Below, in pieces: positions 7,699 through 15,487 of a stretch of DNA of 64,000 nucleotides. Origin of the DNA: CAZRXG01 sp964603985 (lineage in GTDB: Bacteria > Chloroflexota > Anaerolineae > Aggregatilineales > UBA3940). The stretch spans positions 62,001-126,000 of the forward strand of contig CAZRXG010000008.1 in NCBI GenBank assembly GCA_964603985.1, read 5' to 3'. Below the pieces are notes generated by a model that was given only the letters and a program-made list of their open reading frames with translations, made no database searches and was not told the DNA's origin. Position numbers and translations under genes: made by a program. Within the stretch, counting starts at the first letter, position 1. Each line of letters opens with the position of its first letter.

Positions 7699-10242
7699 TC
7701 AAGTCTGCCCTTTGTTGAAAGGGTACTCCAGCATCTCGTCGATGTGGTCGCTGACGATGTCCAGTGCCTTGCGCTGCGGCTCCGGGATCTTATCGAGCAG
7801 CGCCCAGCGGATGATCTTGCCCACAAACGACTTGGGCATCTCGTCGACGATGAACACCAGCGCCGGGATTAACTCTTTGGGCAGGCGGCGGATGCAGTAG
7901 TTCGAGATGGTGCCCGGCTCGATGTGGCGCGTGACGGTGACGAAGGCGACCGCCTTGTTACCCACGCCGATCACAGCCGCCTCCTTGACCTCCGGCAATT
8001 CGTACAGCACTTCCTCCACGTCACGCGGGAAGGCCGGGCGTGGCTCTTTATCCTCTTGCTCCGGGTACCACATATCTTTCTTGCGGCTGATGATCTGGAA
8101 GTACCCCTCGGCATCCATACGGGCCACGTCGCCGGTGTACAGCCAGCCCTCGCGCAGCGCCCGCTCGGACTCTTCGGGCATCCCCCAGTAGCCGTCCATG
8201 ATCTGCGGCCCCCGGATGACCAGCTCGCCGATCTCGCCCGGCGGCAGCGGGTTGTCCGTGCCCAGGTGGATGATCCTGGCCTCGGTGTTGGGCAGCGGGA
8301 GTCCGATTGTGCCGACCTTGCGCGCCCCGAACAGCGGGTTGGCGTGCGTGACCGGCCCGGCCTCGGTCAGCCCGTAGCCTTCGACCAGACGGCCTTTGGT
8401 CAGCTTCTCGAACGTCTCCTGCACCTCGACCGGCAGAGGCGCAGCCCCGGAGATGCAGGCTTTGATGCTGCGCACGCCGTAGCGCCGCACGCCGGGGAAG
8501 TTGTTGAGTGCCACGTACATGGTCGGGACGCCGGGGAAGATGGTTGGCCGGTAGCGCTTGATCGCCTTCAACACGTCGGCGGTGACGAAGCCGGGCAGGA
8601 TGATCATGGCCGCCCCGACCGTTATCGCCAGGTTCATGGCCGCCGTCATGCCGTAAATGTGGCCGAAGGGCACCACGCACAACACCCGCTCGCGGCCTTC
8701 CTCCAGGCCGGGGTACCAGTGCCGCGTCTGGAAGGCGTTGGCAACCAGCGCGCGGTGGCTGAGCATCACGCCCTTGGGCCGGTCCATCGTGCCGCCGGTG
8801 TACTGGATCAGGGCCAGCTTGCGCGGCGAGACGTTCACCCCAAGCGGGTTGGCGTGGTAGCTGCGCATCAGGTCGACCCACGTGCGCTCTTCTTCGTGTA
8901 GGGGCTGCTCCGGGTGGCGGCTCTCCTCGCCCCCGAACAGCGCGAGAGCGATCTTGTGCCACCACTTCAGGTAGTCCGTGACGTTGGTGTAGATGACGTG
9001 TTCGAGATCTGTCTCGTCGAGCGCCCGGCGGGCCAGCCCGGCGAAGCGGGGCAGCGTGATCAGGATGTGGGCCTGCGAGTCCTTCACCTCGCGGACGATC
9101 TCCTCCGGCGGTGAGATCGGACTGGCTCCCACCACCACCCCGCCCGCCTTCAGCACGCCGTACAGCGCGATCACCCACTGGGGCGTGTTGGGCAGCAGGA
9201 TCATCACCCGTGTGCCGGTGTTGACGCCCATGCCCCGCAGCGCGTTCCCCAGCCGGTTCGACTGCCGCTCGACCTGGCGGTAGGTCAGCGTCCGGTTCAT
9301 GAAGACCGTCGCCGGGCGGTTGGGAAAACGCCGCGCGGCGCTGGTCAGCAGCGTGTGGAGCGGGCGCTCAGGGATGCTGAGCGTGAACGGCACGCCCTCC
9401 TCGTACACTTTGAGCCAGGGCCGCTCGGCCAGCAGCTTGAGATCCTTCTCAACGTCGTCTCGGCTGGTGCGCCACCGCTCCCCGCCCAGCCCCAGGAAGC
9501 GGTTCACCGCCCGCTCGACGGCGTCGTGACGCTCCAGAATCACCATGTGTTTCGATACGCCGACGTTCACGTCTTCGGCGTGCGGGATGCGGCGCGCCAC
9601 CTCCTCGTAAGCGGCGCGCGGGAAGACCAGGTCGCGGTCGCCCCGGATCACCAGGACCGGCATGGGCAGCTCGCGCATCACCTGCGAGCCATCCCAGCGG
9701 GCCAGCCCGTTGCGGAAAAAGCGCTTGATGACGGCGGGCGGGGCCGAGATCTGGTGGTGCACGAAAGGCCGGATCAGGTTGAGGATCGCAGTCGGCAGCG
9801 CGAGCAGCGCGCGCGTGTAGAAGGGCAGCCTGAACTTGACGGCGGTTGAGGTCAGGATCAGGTGGCTGACCCGCTCCGGGTAGCGGTGTGCGAAGGTCAC
9901 CGCCAGCGCCCCGCCGAAGGAGTGCCCCATCAGCACGACCGGCTCATTGACGCGCAGTTCGGCCAAGACGGCGGCGATGTCCTCGACCATCTCGTCAACC
10001 GTGTACGCGCTCGGCGGCCTGTCCGAGTGCCCGTGCCCGCGCAGGTCGAGCGCGATGCAGCGGTTCATGTCCGAGAAGGCGCGCAGTTGGTAGATCCACT
10101 GCATCGCGTTGCCGCCGAAGCCGTGCACCATCATGATTGTGTTGAGCGGGTGCTCCGGTGCGATGTCGATCACGCTCAGCCGGATCGGCGGCTTGCGCGA
10201 GGTGGTCACGTCGTGGCGATATAGCTCCAGGTCGACCTGCAT
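7699..10242 (-). CDS. Fused alpha/beta-hydrolase and AMP-dependent acyl-CoA synthetase
   Basis: An 847-residue fusion. Residues 1-285 are an alpha/beta-hydrolase with an HGFGG oxyanion segment, nucleophile S108 in GHSFGG, and later acid and histidine positions (IRGDRDLV, SKHMVILE). From about residue 305 it is an ANL-family adenylating enzyme: YTGGTMDRPKGV phosphate loop, GYGLTEAGP, YTGDVARMD and the C-terminal lysine motif SFVGKIIR. It should activate a carboxylic (fatty) acid to an acyl-CoA, and the hydrolase could release the acid from an ester. The start at 10242 is preceded by GAGGGGG eight bases upstream. The NACHT gene begins 68 bases downstream on the same strand. Confidence 0.9.
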   Translation of the reverse strand: MQVDLELYRHDVTTSRKPPIRLSVIDIAPEHPLNTIMMVHGFGGNAMQWIYQLRAFSDMNRCIALDLRGHGHSDRPPSAYTVDEMVEDIAAVLAELRVNEPVVLMGHSFGGALAVTFAHRYPERVSHLILTSTAVKFRLPFYTRALLALPTAILNLIRPFVHHQISAPPAVIKRFFRNGLARWDGSQVMRELPMPVLVIRGDRDLVFPRAAYEEVARRIPHAEDVNVGVSKHMVILERHDAVERAVNRFLGLGGERWRTSRDDVEKDLKLLAERPWLKVYEEGVPFTLSIPERPLHTLLTSAARRFPNRPATVFMNRTLTYRQVERQSNRLGNALRGMGVNTGTRVMILLPNTPQWVIALYGVLKAGGVVVGASPISPPEEIVREVKDSQAHILITLPRFAGLARRALDETDLEHVIYTNVTDYLKWWHKIALALFGGEESRHPEQPLHEEERTWVDLMRSYHANPLGVNVSPRKLALIQYTGGTMDRPKGVMLSHRALVANAFQTRHWYPGLEEGRERVLCVVPFGHIYGMTAAMNLAITVGAAMIILPGFVTADVLKAIKRYRPTIFPGVPTMYVALNNFPGVRRYGVRSIKACISGAAPLPVEVQETFEKLTKGRLVEGYGLTEAGPVTHANPLFGARKVGTIGLPLPNTEARIIHLGTDNPLPPGEIGELVIRGPQIMDGYWGMPEESERALREGWLYTGDVARMDAEGYFQIISRKKDMWYPEQEDKEPRPAFPRDVEEVLYELPEVKEAAVIGVGNKAVAFVTVTRHIEPGTISNYCIRRLPKELIPALVFIVDEMPKSFVGKIIRWALLDKIPEPQRKALDIVSDHIDEMLEYPFNKGQT

Positions 10243-10387
10243 GCGATGGTCCCCCTCTCTGTCCCGTTGTCCTGTTCCTCTGGCGTGTGAGGCATTATAG
10301 CATGGGACGCGGTGGGGGAGAATCGGGACAGCGGGCAGGGGTGTCCTTGGGGCAGGTATGCACGCTGCGTGCCTGCTGTGTTTTGCT

Positions 10388-10425
10388 CTAAAAAGGAGCA
10401 CCCCGGCCCTCACACCAGGGTGCTC
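10388..10425 (-). terminator. Rho-independent terminator after the PucC-like gene
   Basis: On the minus strand GAGCACCC pairs with GGGTGCTC across a GC-rich loop, followed by CTTTTT. Confidence 0.75.
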
Positions 10426-10481
10426 AACGGATAGAAGCGACGACAGGCTCCTCAGCCCATATAACGAGGGCGTGTCCCGCT

Positions 10482-11792
10482 CTAACCCCCCGCCTTACCC
10501 ATCAGCGCGGCGCGCTCGACCAGCGTGGCGGGCTGACCGGCCCGCTTCTGGAACACCTGCACGTCGATACGCCGCAGTATGACCAGCGAAACCACCAGGA
10601 ACAGGGCTTCGATCACGAAGACGACCACGTAGCCGGTGACCGGGCTTGCGACCAGCGCGGTCACGCCGTCGCGCACCACCCCGCTCAGCAGTTGCCCCAG
10701 CAGCCGGGCGACCGCGGTAGCCATGCCCCACGCCCCGATGAACAGCCCGACGTTCTCGGCGGTCGTCATGTCGAGCATCAGCGAGAGGTTGGAGACGGTC
10801 GAGAGGCCGGTGCCGAGTCCCAGCAGGACGACGCCGCCGTAAAACACGCCCATGCTGGCGACCGGGCCGCTGAGCGCGATCAGCGCAAACCCGATCAGCG
10901 CCCCCCACGCCCCCCAACGCGCCACGCCCTTCTTGCCGAGGCGGCTCTGTAACGCGCCCGCCAGCACCAACGTGATCAGCATGCACGTGCCCCAGATGGC
11001 GGTGATGCGCGTCGTCGCGGCGGGGCTTAAGCCGAACGCCTGCCCGCCGTAAGGCTCAAGCAGCACGTCCTGCCCCAGGATGGCCGCCAGCAGCACGATC
11101 ATGTACCAGAAGAAGAGCCGCGCCTGTCGGTTGTCGAGGATCGCGCGGGTCATGTCCGCCCAGGTGTGCCGCTTCTCGGTGACGGCGGTCCGGGCGTCGA
11201 AGCGTGGCTCCAGCCCGATCAGGCCGATCACGCCTATCGCCAGCGCCGCGCCGCCCACCAGCCAGAAGGCGCGCACCAGCGCGTCGGGCGTGTAAGGATC
11301 GACCAGGTGGCCGACCGTGATGGCCGTCAGGATGATGCCCACCACCATCATGAAAAACATGGTCGCGATGGTGCGGCTGCGGCCTTTTTCGTCCAACTCC
11401 GAGGCGAGCGAGAAGTACGAGACCGCCGCGAAGTTGTACCCCATGCCCCACGCGCCGAAGGCCGCACCGCTCAACGCCAGGGCGGGCAGCCCGCCGCCCG
11501 CCAGCGCGAAGGCCGCCTTCGGCGCGACGAACGCGCCCCCGACACACATCAGCAGGCCCAGCACGATGTAGGGCGTGCGTCGCCGCCCCCAGATGGGATG
11601 GCGATCCGCGTAGGAGCCAATCGCCACCTGGATGGGCGAGAAGAAATACGGCAGCGCGACCAGCACCGTCACCAGCGTGGCCGAAAAGCCCAACTCGTGG
11701 ATCATCACGCGGTTTAGCGTGCTGGTGAACGGCACCAGCGTGATCGCCAACGCCGTGTGGATCAGGCCCAACTGCACCCGTTTACGCCACAT
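10482..11792 (-). CDS. PucC/BCH-type MFS membrane protein
   Basis: A 436-residue protein with about 12 membrane segments. It resembles the PucC/LhaA (BCH) branch of the major facilitator superfamily: the N-terminal segment QLGLIHTALAITLVPFTSTL, then RVMIHELGFSATLV and SYADRHPIWGRRRTPYI. Characterised members help assemble light-harvesting complexes or move chlorophyll-type pigments, but homologues occur in non-phototrophs. I see no pigment genes in this window. The ATG at 11792 has AAAGGAG upstream; the longer ORF to 11876 lacks one. The substrate is unknown. Confidence 0.8.
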   Translation of the reverse strand: MWRKRVQLGLIHTALAITLVPFTSTLNRVMIHELGFSATLVTVLVALPYFFSPIQVAIGSYADRHPIWGRRRTPYIVLGLLMCVGGAFVAPKAAFALAGGGLPALALSGAAFGAWGMGYNFAAVSYFSLASELDEKGRSRTIATMFFMMVVGIILTAITVGHLVDPYTPDALVRAFWLVGGAALAIGVIGLIGLEPRFDARTAVTEKRHTWADMTRAILDNRQARLFFWYMIVLLAAILGQDVLLEPYGGQAFGLSPAATTRITAIWGTCMLITLVLAGALQSRLGKKGVARWGAWGALIGFALIALSGPVASMGVFYGGVVLLGLGTGLSTVSNLSLMLDMTTAENVGLFIGAWGMATAVARLLGQLLSGVVRDGVTALVASPVTGYVVVFVIEALFLVVSLVILRRIDVQVFQKRAGQPATLVERAALMGKAGG

Positions 11793-12248
11793 TTGAGTCT
11801 GACTCCTTTGTTGCCTGCGTCGGGCGGCAACTCCACGCCCGTACCCGTGCCGGGGTAGGGGGGCTGTCGCTGCCAACGCACTTCCAACCCGCCCAATCTT
11901 AACACAGATTTACACAGTTTTACAGCCAGAATCTGCATATATTAGGGGTGATATTCGTAACAAATCTATGTAATTCTATCAATATCGCCAGGGCCGGACC
12001 ATCGTATCCCGCCTTCTCCGGCCCCGCGCAACCCGTGACAAACATCAGGCCAGATCGTGACAGGCAACACTACATCGCCCCACCCCCCGACGTTTATACT
12101 GCAAGTACATAGTGTGCCCTCCAACATAGCTACACCTGAGAACAACCGGCGTCGTAAGGTCTTGGGCATCTCTGCGACAGGGCGTTGGTTCGTAAGCAGA
12201 ACCGCAGGGCTTCCCTGTGGGTCAGATTTGTATGAGAGGGTGGATCAA
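11793..12248. other. 456-base divergent intergenic region
   Basis: This region separates the PucC-like gene (minus) from the HEAT protein gene (plus). A weak minus-strand promoter may lie at 11936-11963 (TTGTTA, 16 bases, TATATG). A short hairpin, CAGGG-CTT-CCCTG, lies near 12210-12225. An AT-rich tract at about 11895-11945 resembles a degraded form of the dispersed TGTGTAAT repeat. I find no gene in it. Confidence 0.5.
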
Positions 12249-12638
12249 ATGGTGAACACGCTGGAGAGGGCAAAACAGGACTCTGGCGGGGCGATCCCGC
12301 CTGAAAAGCTGGTACATCCCGACGGTGCAACGCACAAGAAGACACACCCGCCGCCCCGGGCGCGCACCAACGCCATCATGAAGTCAACATTCCTCGACGA
12401 CCTGAGAAGAAGCCCCGATGACGATACCCGCCTCGCTGCCGTCCTCGCGCTGGGTGAGATCGCCGACCCCGGCACCATCCCCGACCTGATCAAGGCACTT
12501 TACGACCCCCTGGTTGAAGTCAGGCACCTCGCCGCAGAGGCACTGGAGAAGATCGGCACACCGGAGGCGCTGGCCGCCGTCCGGGCGTGGAGAGCCGATC
12601 ACAACGGTGGGCTGACCCGCCGACGCGGCATGCACTAG
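12249..12638 (+). CDS. Small HEAT-repeat protein
   Basis: A 129-residue protein. The first 40 residues are polar and basic. From about residue 50 two HEAT-like helical repeats follow: DDTRLAAVLALGEIADPGTI and VRHLAAEALEKIGTPEALAA. Such repeats act as protein-binding scaffolds. The start at 12249 has GAGAGGGTGG upstream; an open frame extends back to 12057 without a ribosome site. Function is unknown, and no partner gene is evident. Confidence 0.65.
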   Translation: MVNTLERAKQDSGGAIPPEKLVHPDGATHKKTHPPPRARTNAIMKSTFLDDLRRSPDDDTRLAAVLALGEIADPGTIPDLIKALYDPLVEVRHLAAEALEKIGTPEALAAVRAWRADHNGGLTRRRGMH

Positions 12639-12712
12639 CACCCCGGCCAAACATACCCCATCTGAACGGGCATTCGCTCGATTATCCGTGCGGGCGCTGC
12701 CGTCGTTTTCGC

Positions 12713-12741
12713 TTGCATTACCTCGAAATTCGATGTATAAT
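12713..12741 (+). promoter_or_regulatory. Promoter of the padR operon
   Basis: TTGCAT at 12713-12718, a 17-base spacer, and a perfect TATAAT at 12736-12741, about 67 bases before the PadR start. Confidence 0.8.
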
Positions 12742-12764
12742 ACTGAGAAGTTCGATGCATCGAA
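12723..12764 (+). promoter_or_regulatory. Probable autoregulatory operator with two palindromes
   Basis: TCGAA-A-TTCGA (12723-12733) is a perfect inverted repeat in the spacer between -35 and -10. TTCGATGCATCGAA (12751-12764) is a perfect 14-base palindrome just past the expected transcription start. TTCGATG is repeated exactly 22 bases apart, two helical turns. This is where a dimeric repressor such as the PadR protein encoded downstream would block transcription; binding itself is inference. Confidence 0.65.
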
Positions 12765-12807
12765 ACAAGGGGTATGTGACTTCTATGTGGATTGGAGCGT
12801 GTCAACT

Positions 12808-13122
12808 ATGAACTTCAAAGGCAGTTTGCCGCTCTTGATCCTGCACCTGCTCTCCCAGAGACCGGCGCACGGCTACCGCGTCGCCAAGGAGATCAAGCAC
12901 CGGTCGGAAGGTGTGCTCGATTTTGCCGAGGGGACGCTCTACCCGACGCTGCACAACATGGAGAAGCAGGGCCTGATCGAGGCATTCGAGGAAGAGGAGA
13001 AAGGGCGCACCCGTCGCTACTACCGCCTGACCGAGACCGGGCGGCAGGCCCTCGCCAGGGAGCGGGGCGAGTGGGAGCGCTACACCCGCGTCGTCAACCT
13101 GATCCTGGAGGACGCATCATGA
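12808..13122 (+). CDS. PadR family transcriptional regulator
   Basis: A 104-residue single-domain PadR winged-helix repressor: LLILHLLSQRPAHGYRVAKE at the N-terminus, the wing GTLYPTLHNMEKQGLI, and RRYYRLTETGRQAL. It should bind DNA as a dimer in the cytoplasm. I chose ATG 12808, where the domain begins and which has GGAG upstream. Its stop overlaps the next gene's start (ATGA), so it is translationally coupled to the membrane protein. This PadR plus HAAS-type arrangement is common and usually controls the membrane protein. Confidence 0.9.
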   Translation: MNFKGSLPLLILHLLSQRPAHGYRVAKEIKHRSEGVLDFAEGTLYPTLHNMEKQGLIEAFEEEEKGRTRRYYRLTETGRQALARERGEWERYTRVVNLILEDAS

Positions 13123-13997
13123 GCAACATCCATCCCGATCTCGCGCGCTGGCTGGACACCGCGACCGAGGGGCTTTCGTCCGAGGTCGCCGCAGCCGTGC
13201 GCGACGAGCTTACCGCGCACTACGAGGACGCGCTCGCCGAGTACACCGAACAGGGAGCCGCCGACGCGCACGCGCGTGCGATGGCCGACCTGGGCGCGGC
13301 GGACACGACCGCGCAGGGACTCAAGGACGCGCACCTGGGACGCAGGCGCTACGAGATGGCCTCGGTAGCCAGCCTGCTGACCGTCATCACTATCTTCGTG
13401 GTCAACTTCGCTTACGTTCTGTGCGTGGGCAAGGGGCCGCGGGCGGAGATGATCCTGCTCCTGGCGTTCAACCTGGTCATGCTCCCGCTGAGCCTGTGGG
13501 TGCTGCTGACGCTCAAGCGGCTGCTGACCTGGCGCTTTGGCGTCCCCCGTCTCGACCGGATCTTCGCGCTGGGCATCGGCGGGCTGGTTGCTAACTGCAT
13601 CGTGGACAGCGTCAGCCAGGCGGTGTTCGGCTACTCGTTCAACAGTGGGGGCGTGCGCAGCGTGCTCGACCTGACGGGCGGGTTTGAGATCGCCGTCAAC
13701 CTGGCCGCGCTCGGTGCACTGGCGGCCATCGGCGTCAGCCTGATCGGGATCGCGGTCAGGATCGTCAAGATGGAAGACGGGCTGTACGGCCTCGGCAAGG
13801 GGCTGGCAGTCGTGACGTTTGTGATGGGGCTTTGCTTCGCCAGCATCGGGGTGTGGGTCACGCTGCGGGTGGAGACGCTCGTCGCGGCGACTTCGATCAT
13901 GGTGATGCTGACTCACTTCCTGCTCTGGCCGCTGGCGACGCTGCTGTTCTTCCGGGCGGCGTATCGCCCCTCGCTTCGACCGGCGCGCTTTGCATAG
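13119..13997 (+). CDS. Membrane protein with N-terminal HAAS/permease-prefix domain
   Basis: A 292-residue protein. Residues 1-75 form a soluble helical domain (WLDTATEGLSSEVAAAVRDE, then HYEDALAEYTEQGA) of the HAAS or permease-prefix type. About six membrane segments follow. The HAAS domain is generally partnered with PadR regulators, as here, where the start codon overlaps the padR stop. The signal or substrate is unknown. A terminator follows about 25 bases downstream, closing a two-gene operon. Confidence 0.75.
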   Translation: MSNIHPDLARWLDTATEGLSSEVAAAVRDELTAHYEDALAEYTEQGAADAHARAMADLGAADTTAQGLKDAHLGRRRYEMASVASLLTVITIFVVNFAYVLCVGKGPRAEMILLLAFNLVMLPLSLWVLLTLKRLLTWRFGVPRLDRIFALGIGGLVANCIVDSVSQAVFGYSFNSGGVRSVLDLTGGFEIAVNLAALGALAAIGVSLIGIAVRIVKMEDGLYGLGKGLAVVTFVMGLCFASIGVWVTLRVETLVAATSIMVMLTHFLLWPLATLLFFRAAYRPSLRPARFA

Positions 13998-14020
13998 GTA
14001 AACAACGCGCAAGAGACCGG

Positions 14021-14050
14021 CAGGCTCTCCTTCCCTGGGGAGCCTTTTTA
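14021..14050 (+). terminator. Rho-independent terminator after the padR operon
   Basis: A nine-pair stem (AGGCTCTCC with GGGGAGCCT, one T-G pair), loop TTCCCT, then TTTTT. Confidence 0.85.
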
Positions 14051-14101
14051 GGTTAGTCTATATACGAGAAGTACACCTGTGCATTGTGGGGGATACGCCA
14101 T

Positions 14102-14434
14102 ATGGGTTTTTTCGACTACCTGAAGGACCTGTTCTCCGGCTGGGGCCGCTCGCCCTCCTACGAGGGGCTGTACATCTACGTCCGGCTGGATAAAAGCGGC
14201 GAGGTCGTCCAGTTGCGCCTTAATCCCGTTGCCGAGTTGAACGCCGACAGCGAGCGGGGCGGCTACGTGTGCCGCAAGCACATCACCGGCCCGATGACGT
14301 TCGACCGCGCCGAGGCCACATTCTACTTCGACCGTGTCCACCGGCTGACCGGAGCGGACATCGTTGGTGGGGAGCTGGCTGCTCAGGAGGACTGGCTCGC
14401 TCAGTTGGAGTCCGGCAGCTCGGCGGACGCCTAG
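14102..14434 (+). CDS. Conserved-looking small soluble protein, function unknown
   Basis: A 110-residue protein without membrane segments or signal peptide. It is rich in beta-type segments (GLYIYVRLDKSGEVVQLRLN) and ends in an acidic tail. I do not recognise a named family. The ATG at 14102 is favoured over the one at 14084 because the compact domain starts there (MGFFDYLKDLF). It is a single-gene unit between the padR-operon terminator and the glycosyltransferase promoter. Confidence 0.6.
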   Translation: MGFFDYLKDLFSGWGRSPSYEGLYIYVRLDKSGEVVQLRLNPVAELNADSERGGYVCRKHITGPMTFDRAEATFYFDRVHRLTGADIVGGELAAQEDWLAQLESGSSADA

Positions 14435-14488
14435 CCTTTCTTTGCCGGTGTGCTGTGAAGCCATCAGGCGGCGCTCTACGCGCTGACG

Positions 14489-14529
14489 GCTCACTTTGCT
14501 GATCGGTGCCGTGAAGGGTGAGCGTTTTT
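14489..14529 (+). terminator. Possible terminator after the small protein
   Basis: GCTCAC and GTGAGC can pair across a long loop that holds a smaller ACGGC/GCCGT stem, followed by GTTTTTG. The shape is imperfect. Confidence 0.35.
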
Positions 14530-14534
14530 GCGTC

Positions 14535-14563
14535 TTGCCGCCTAATGTCTCTCGCGCTACAAT
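14535..14563 (+). promoter_or_regulatory. Promoter of the glycosyltransferase gene, leader nearly absent
   Basis: TTGCCG (14535-14540), a 17-base spacer and TACAAT (14558-14563). The ATG is at 14573, so transcription would start only two or three bases before it. Confidence 0.7.
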
Positions 14564-14572
14564 CGCGTCGCC

Positions 14573-15487
14573 ATGCTTGACCTGGGAATTGTGATAGTCA
14601 ACTGGAACACGCGGGACTACCTGCGGCGCTGCCTGCAAACCGTTTTTGCCAGCGAGGGCGAGTTCTCTTACCGCGTGGTTGTCGTCGACAACGGGTCGGT
14701 CGATGGCAGCGATGAAATGGTTGCCCGCACCTTCCCGGATGTCACCGTGATCGGTGGGCACGGGAACGTCGGCTACCCCGCGGGCAATAATCTGGGACTG
14801 CGCACGTTGGGTTACGCCGACAGGGCCGAGACGATCTCGCCGGCCGCACCGCGTTATGCCTTGCTGCTTAACCCCGACACCGAGCTTCCCCCCTATGCTC
14901 TGGCTCAGATGATCACCTTCATGGATACCAACCCCGACGTTGGTGTCGCCGGGCCGAAGCTGGTCCTGCCCGACGGCTCGCTTGACCTGGCCTGTCGGCG
15001 CAGCTTTCCTTCGCCGGATGTCGCCTTGTGGCGGATGCTCGGCTTCTCGAAGCTCTTCCCAGGCAGCAAAACCTTTGCCCGCTACAACCTCACCTTCCTG
15101 GATGAGGACGAGGTCGCCGAGGTGGACTCGGTCGTGGGCGCGTTCATGATGGTGCGCAAACACGCCATCACCGCGGTCGGGCTGCTGGACGAGAGGTTCT
15201 TCCTGTACGGCGAGGACCTCGACTGGGCCAAGCGCATCAAGGAGGCGGGGTGGAGTGTGATGTACTATCCCAGGGTGCGGGTCAGGCACGTCAAGCGCGC
15301 GGCCAGCCGCCAGAGCGACCGCGCACAGTACGAGTTTGTGCGGGCGATGCTGCTCTTCTACCTGAAGCACTACCGCGCCGAAACGCCCTGGCCGGTGCAT
15401 CTGGCCGTGATGGGCGCGCTTGCGCTGCGGGGTGGGCGCCGGTTGTGGCCTGAGATCCTGACAGCCAACAGGGGGGGTGAGGGATGA
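14573..15487 (+). CDS. Family 2 glycosyltransferase (rhamnosyltransferase-like)
   Basis: A 304-residue GT-A fold enzyme: nucleotide-binding IVIVNWNTRDYLRRCL, VVVDNGSVDGS, GNVGYPAGNNLGL and the metal-site equivalent LNPDTELPP, as in WbbL/rhamnosyltransferase-type GT2 proteins. The C-terminal stretch is amphipathic or hydrophobic, suggesting membrane association. It overlaps the next gene by four bases (ATGA), so it is coupled to the polyprenyl-phosphate sugar transferase. The sugar donor is not determinable; the dTDP-sugar route at 22.2 kb could supply one. Confidence 0.88.
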   Translation: MLDLGIVIVNWNTRDYLRRCLQTVFASEGEFSYRVVVVDNGSVDGSDEMVARTFPDVTVIGGHGNVGYPAGNNLGLRTLGYADRAETISPAAPRYALLLNPDTELPPYALAQMITFMDTNPDVGVAGPKLVLPDGSLDLACRRSFPSPDVALWRMLGFSKLFPGSKTFARYNLTFLDEDEVAEVDSVVGAFMMVRKHAITAVGLLDERFFLYGEDLDWAKRIKEAGWSVMYYPRVRVRHVKRAASRQSDRAQYEFVRAMLLFYLKHYRAETPWPVHLAVMGALALRGGRRLWPEILTANRGGEG

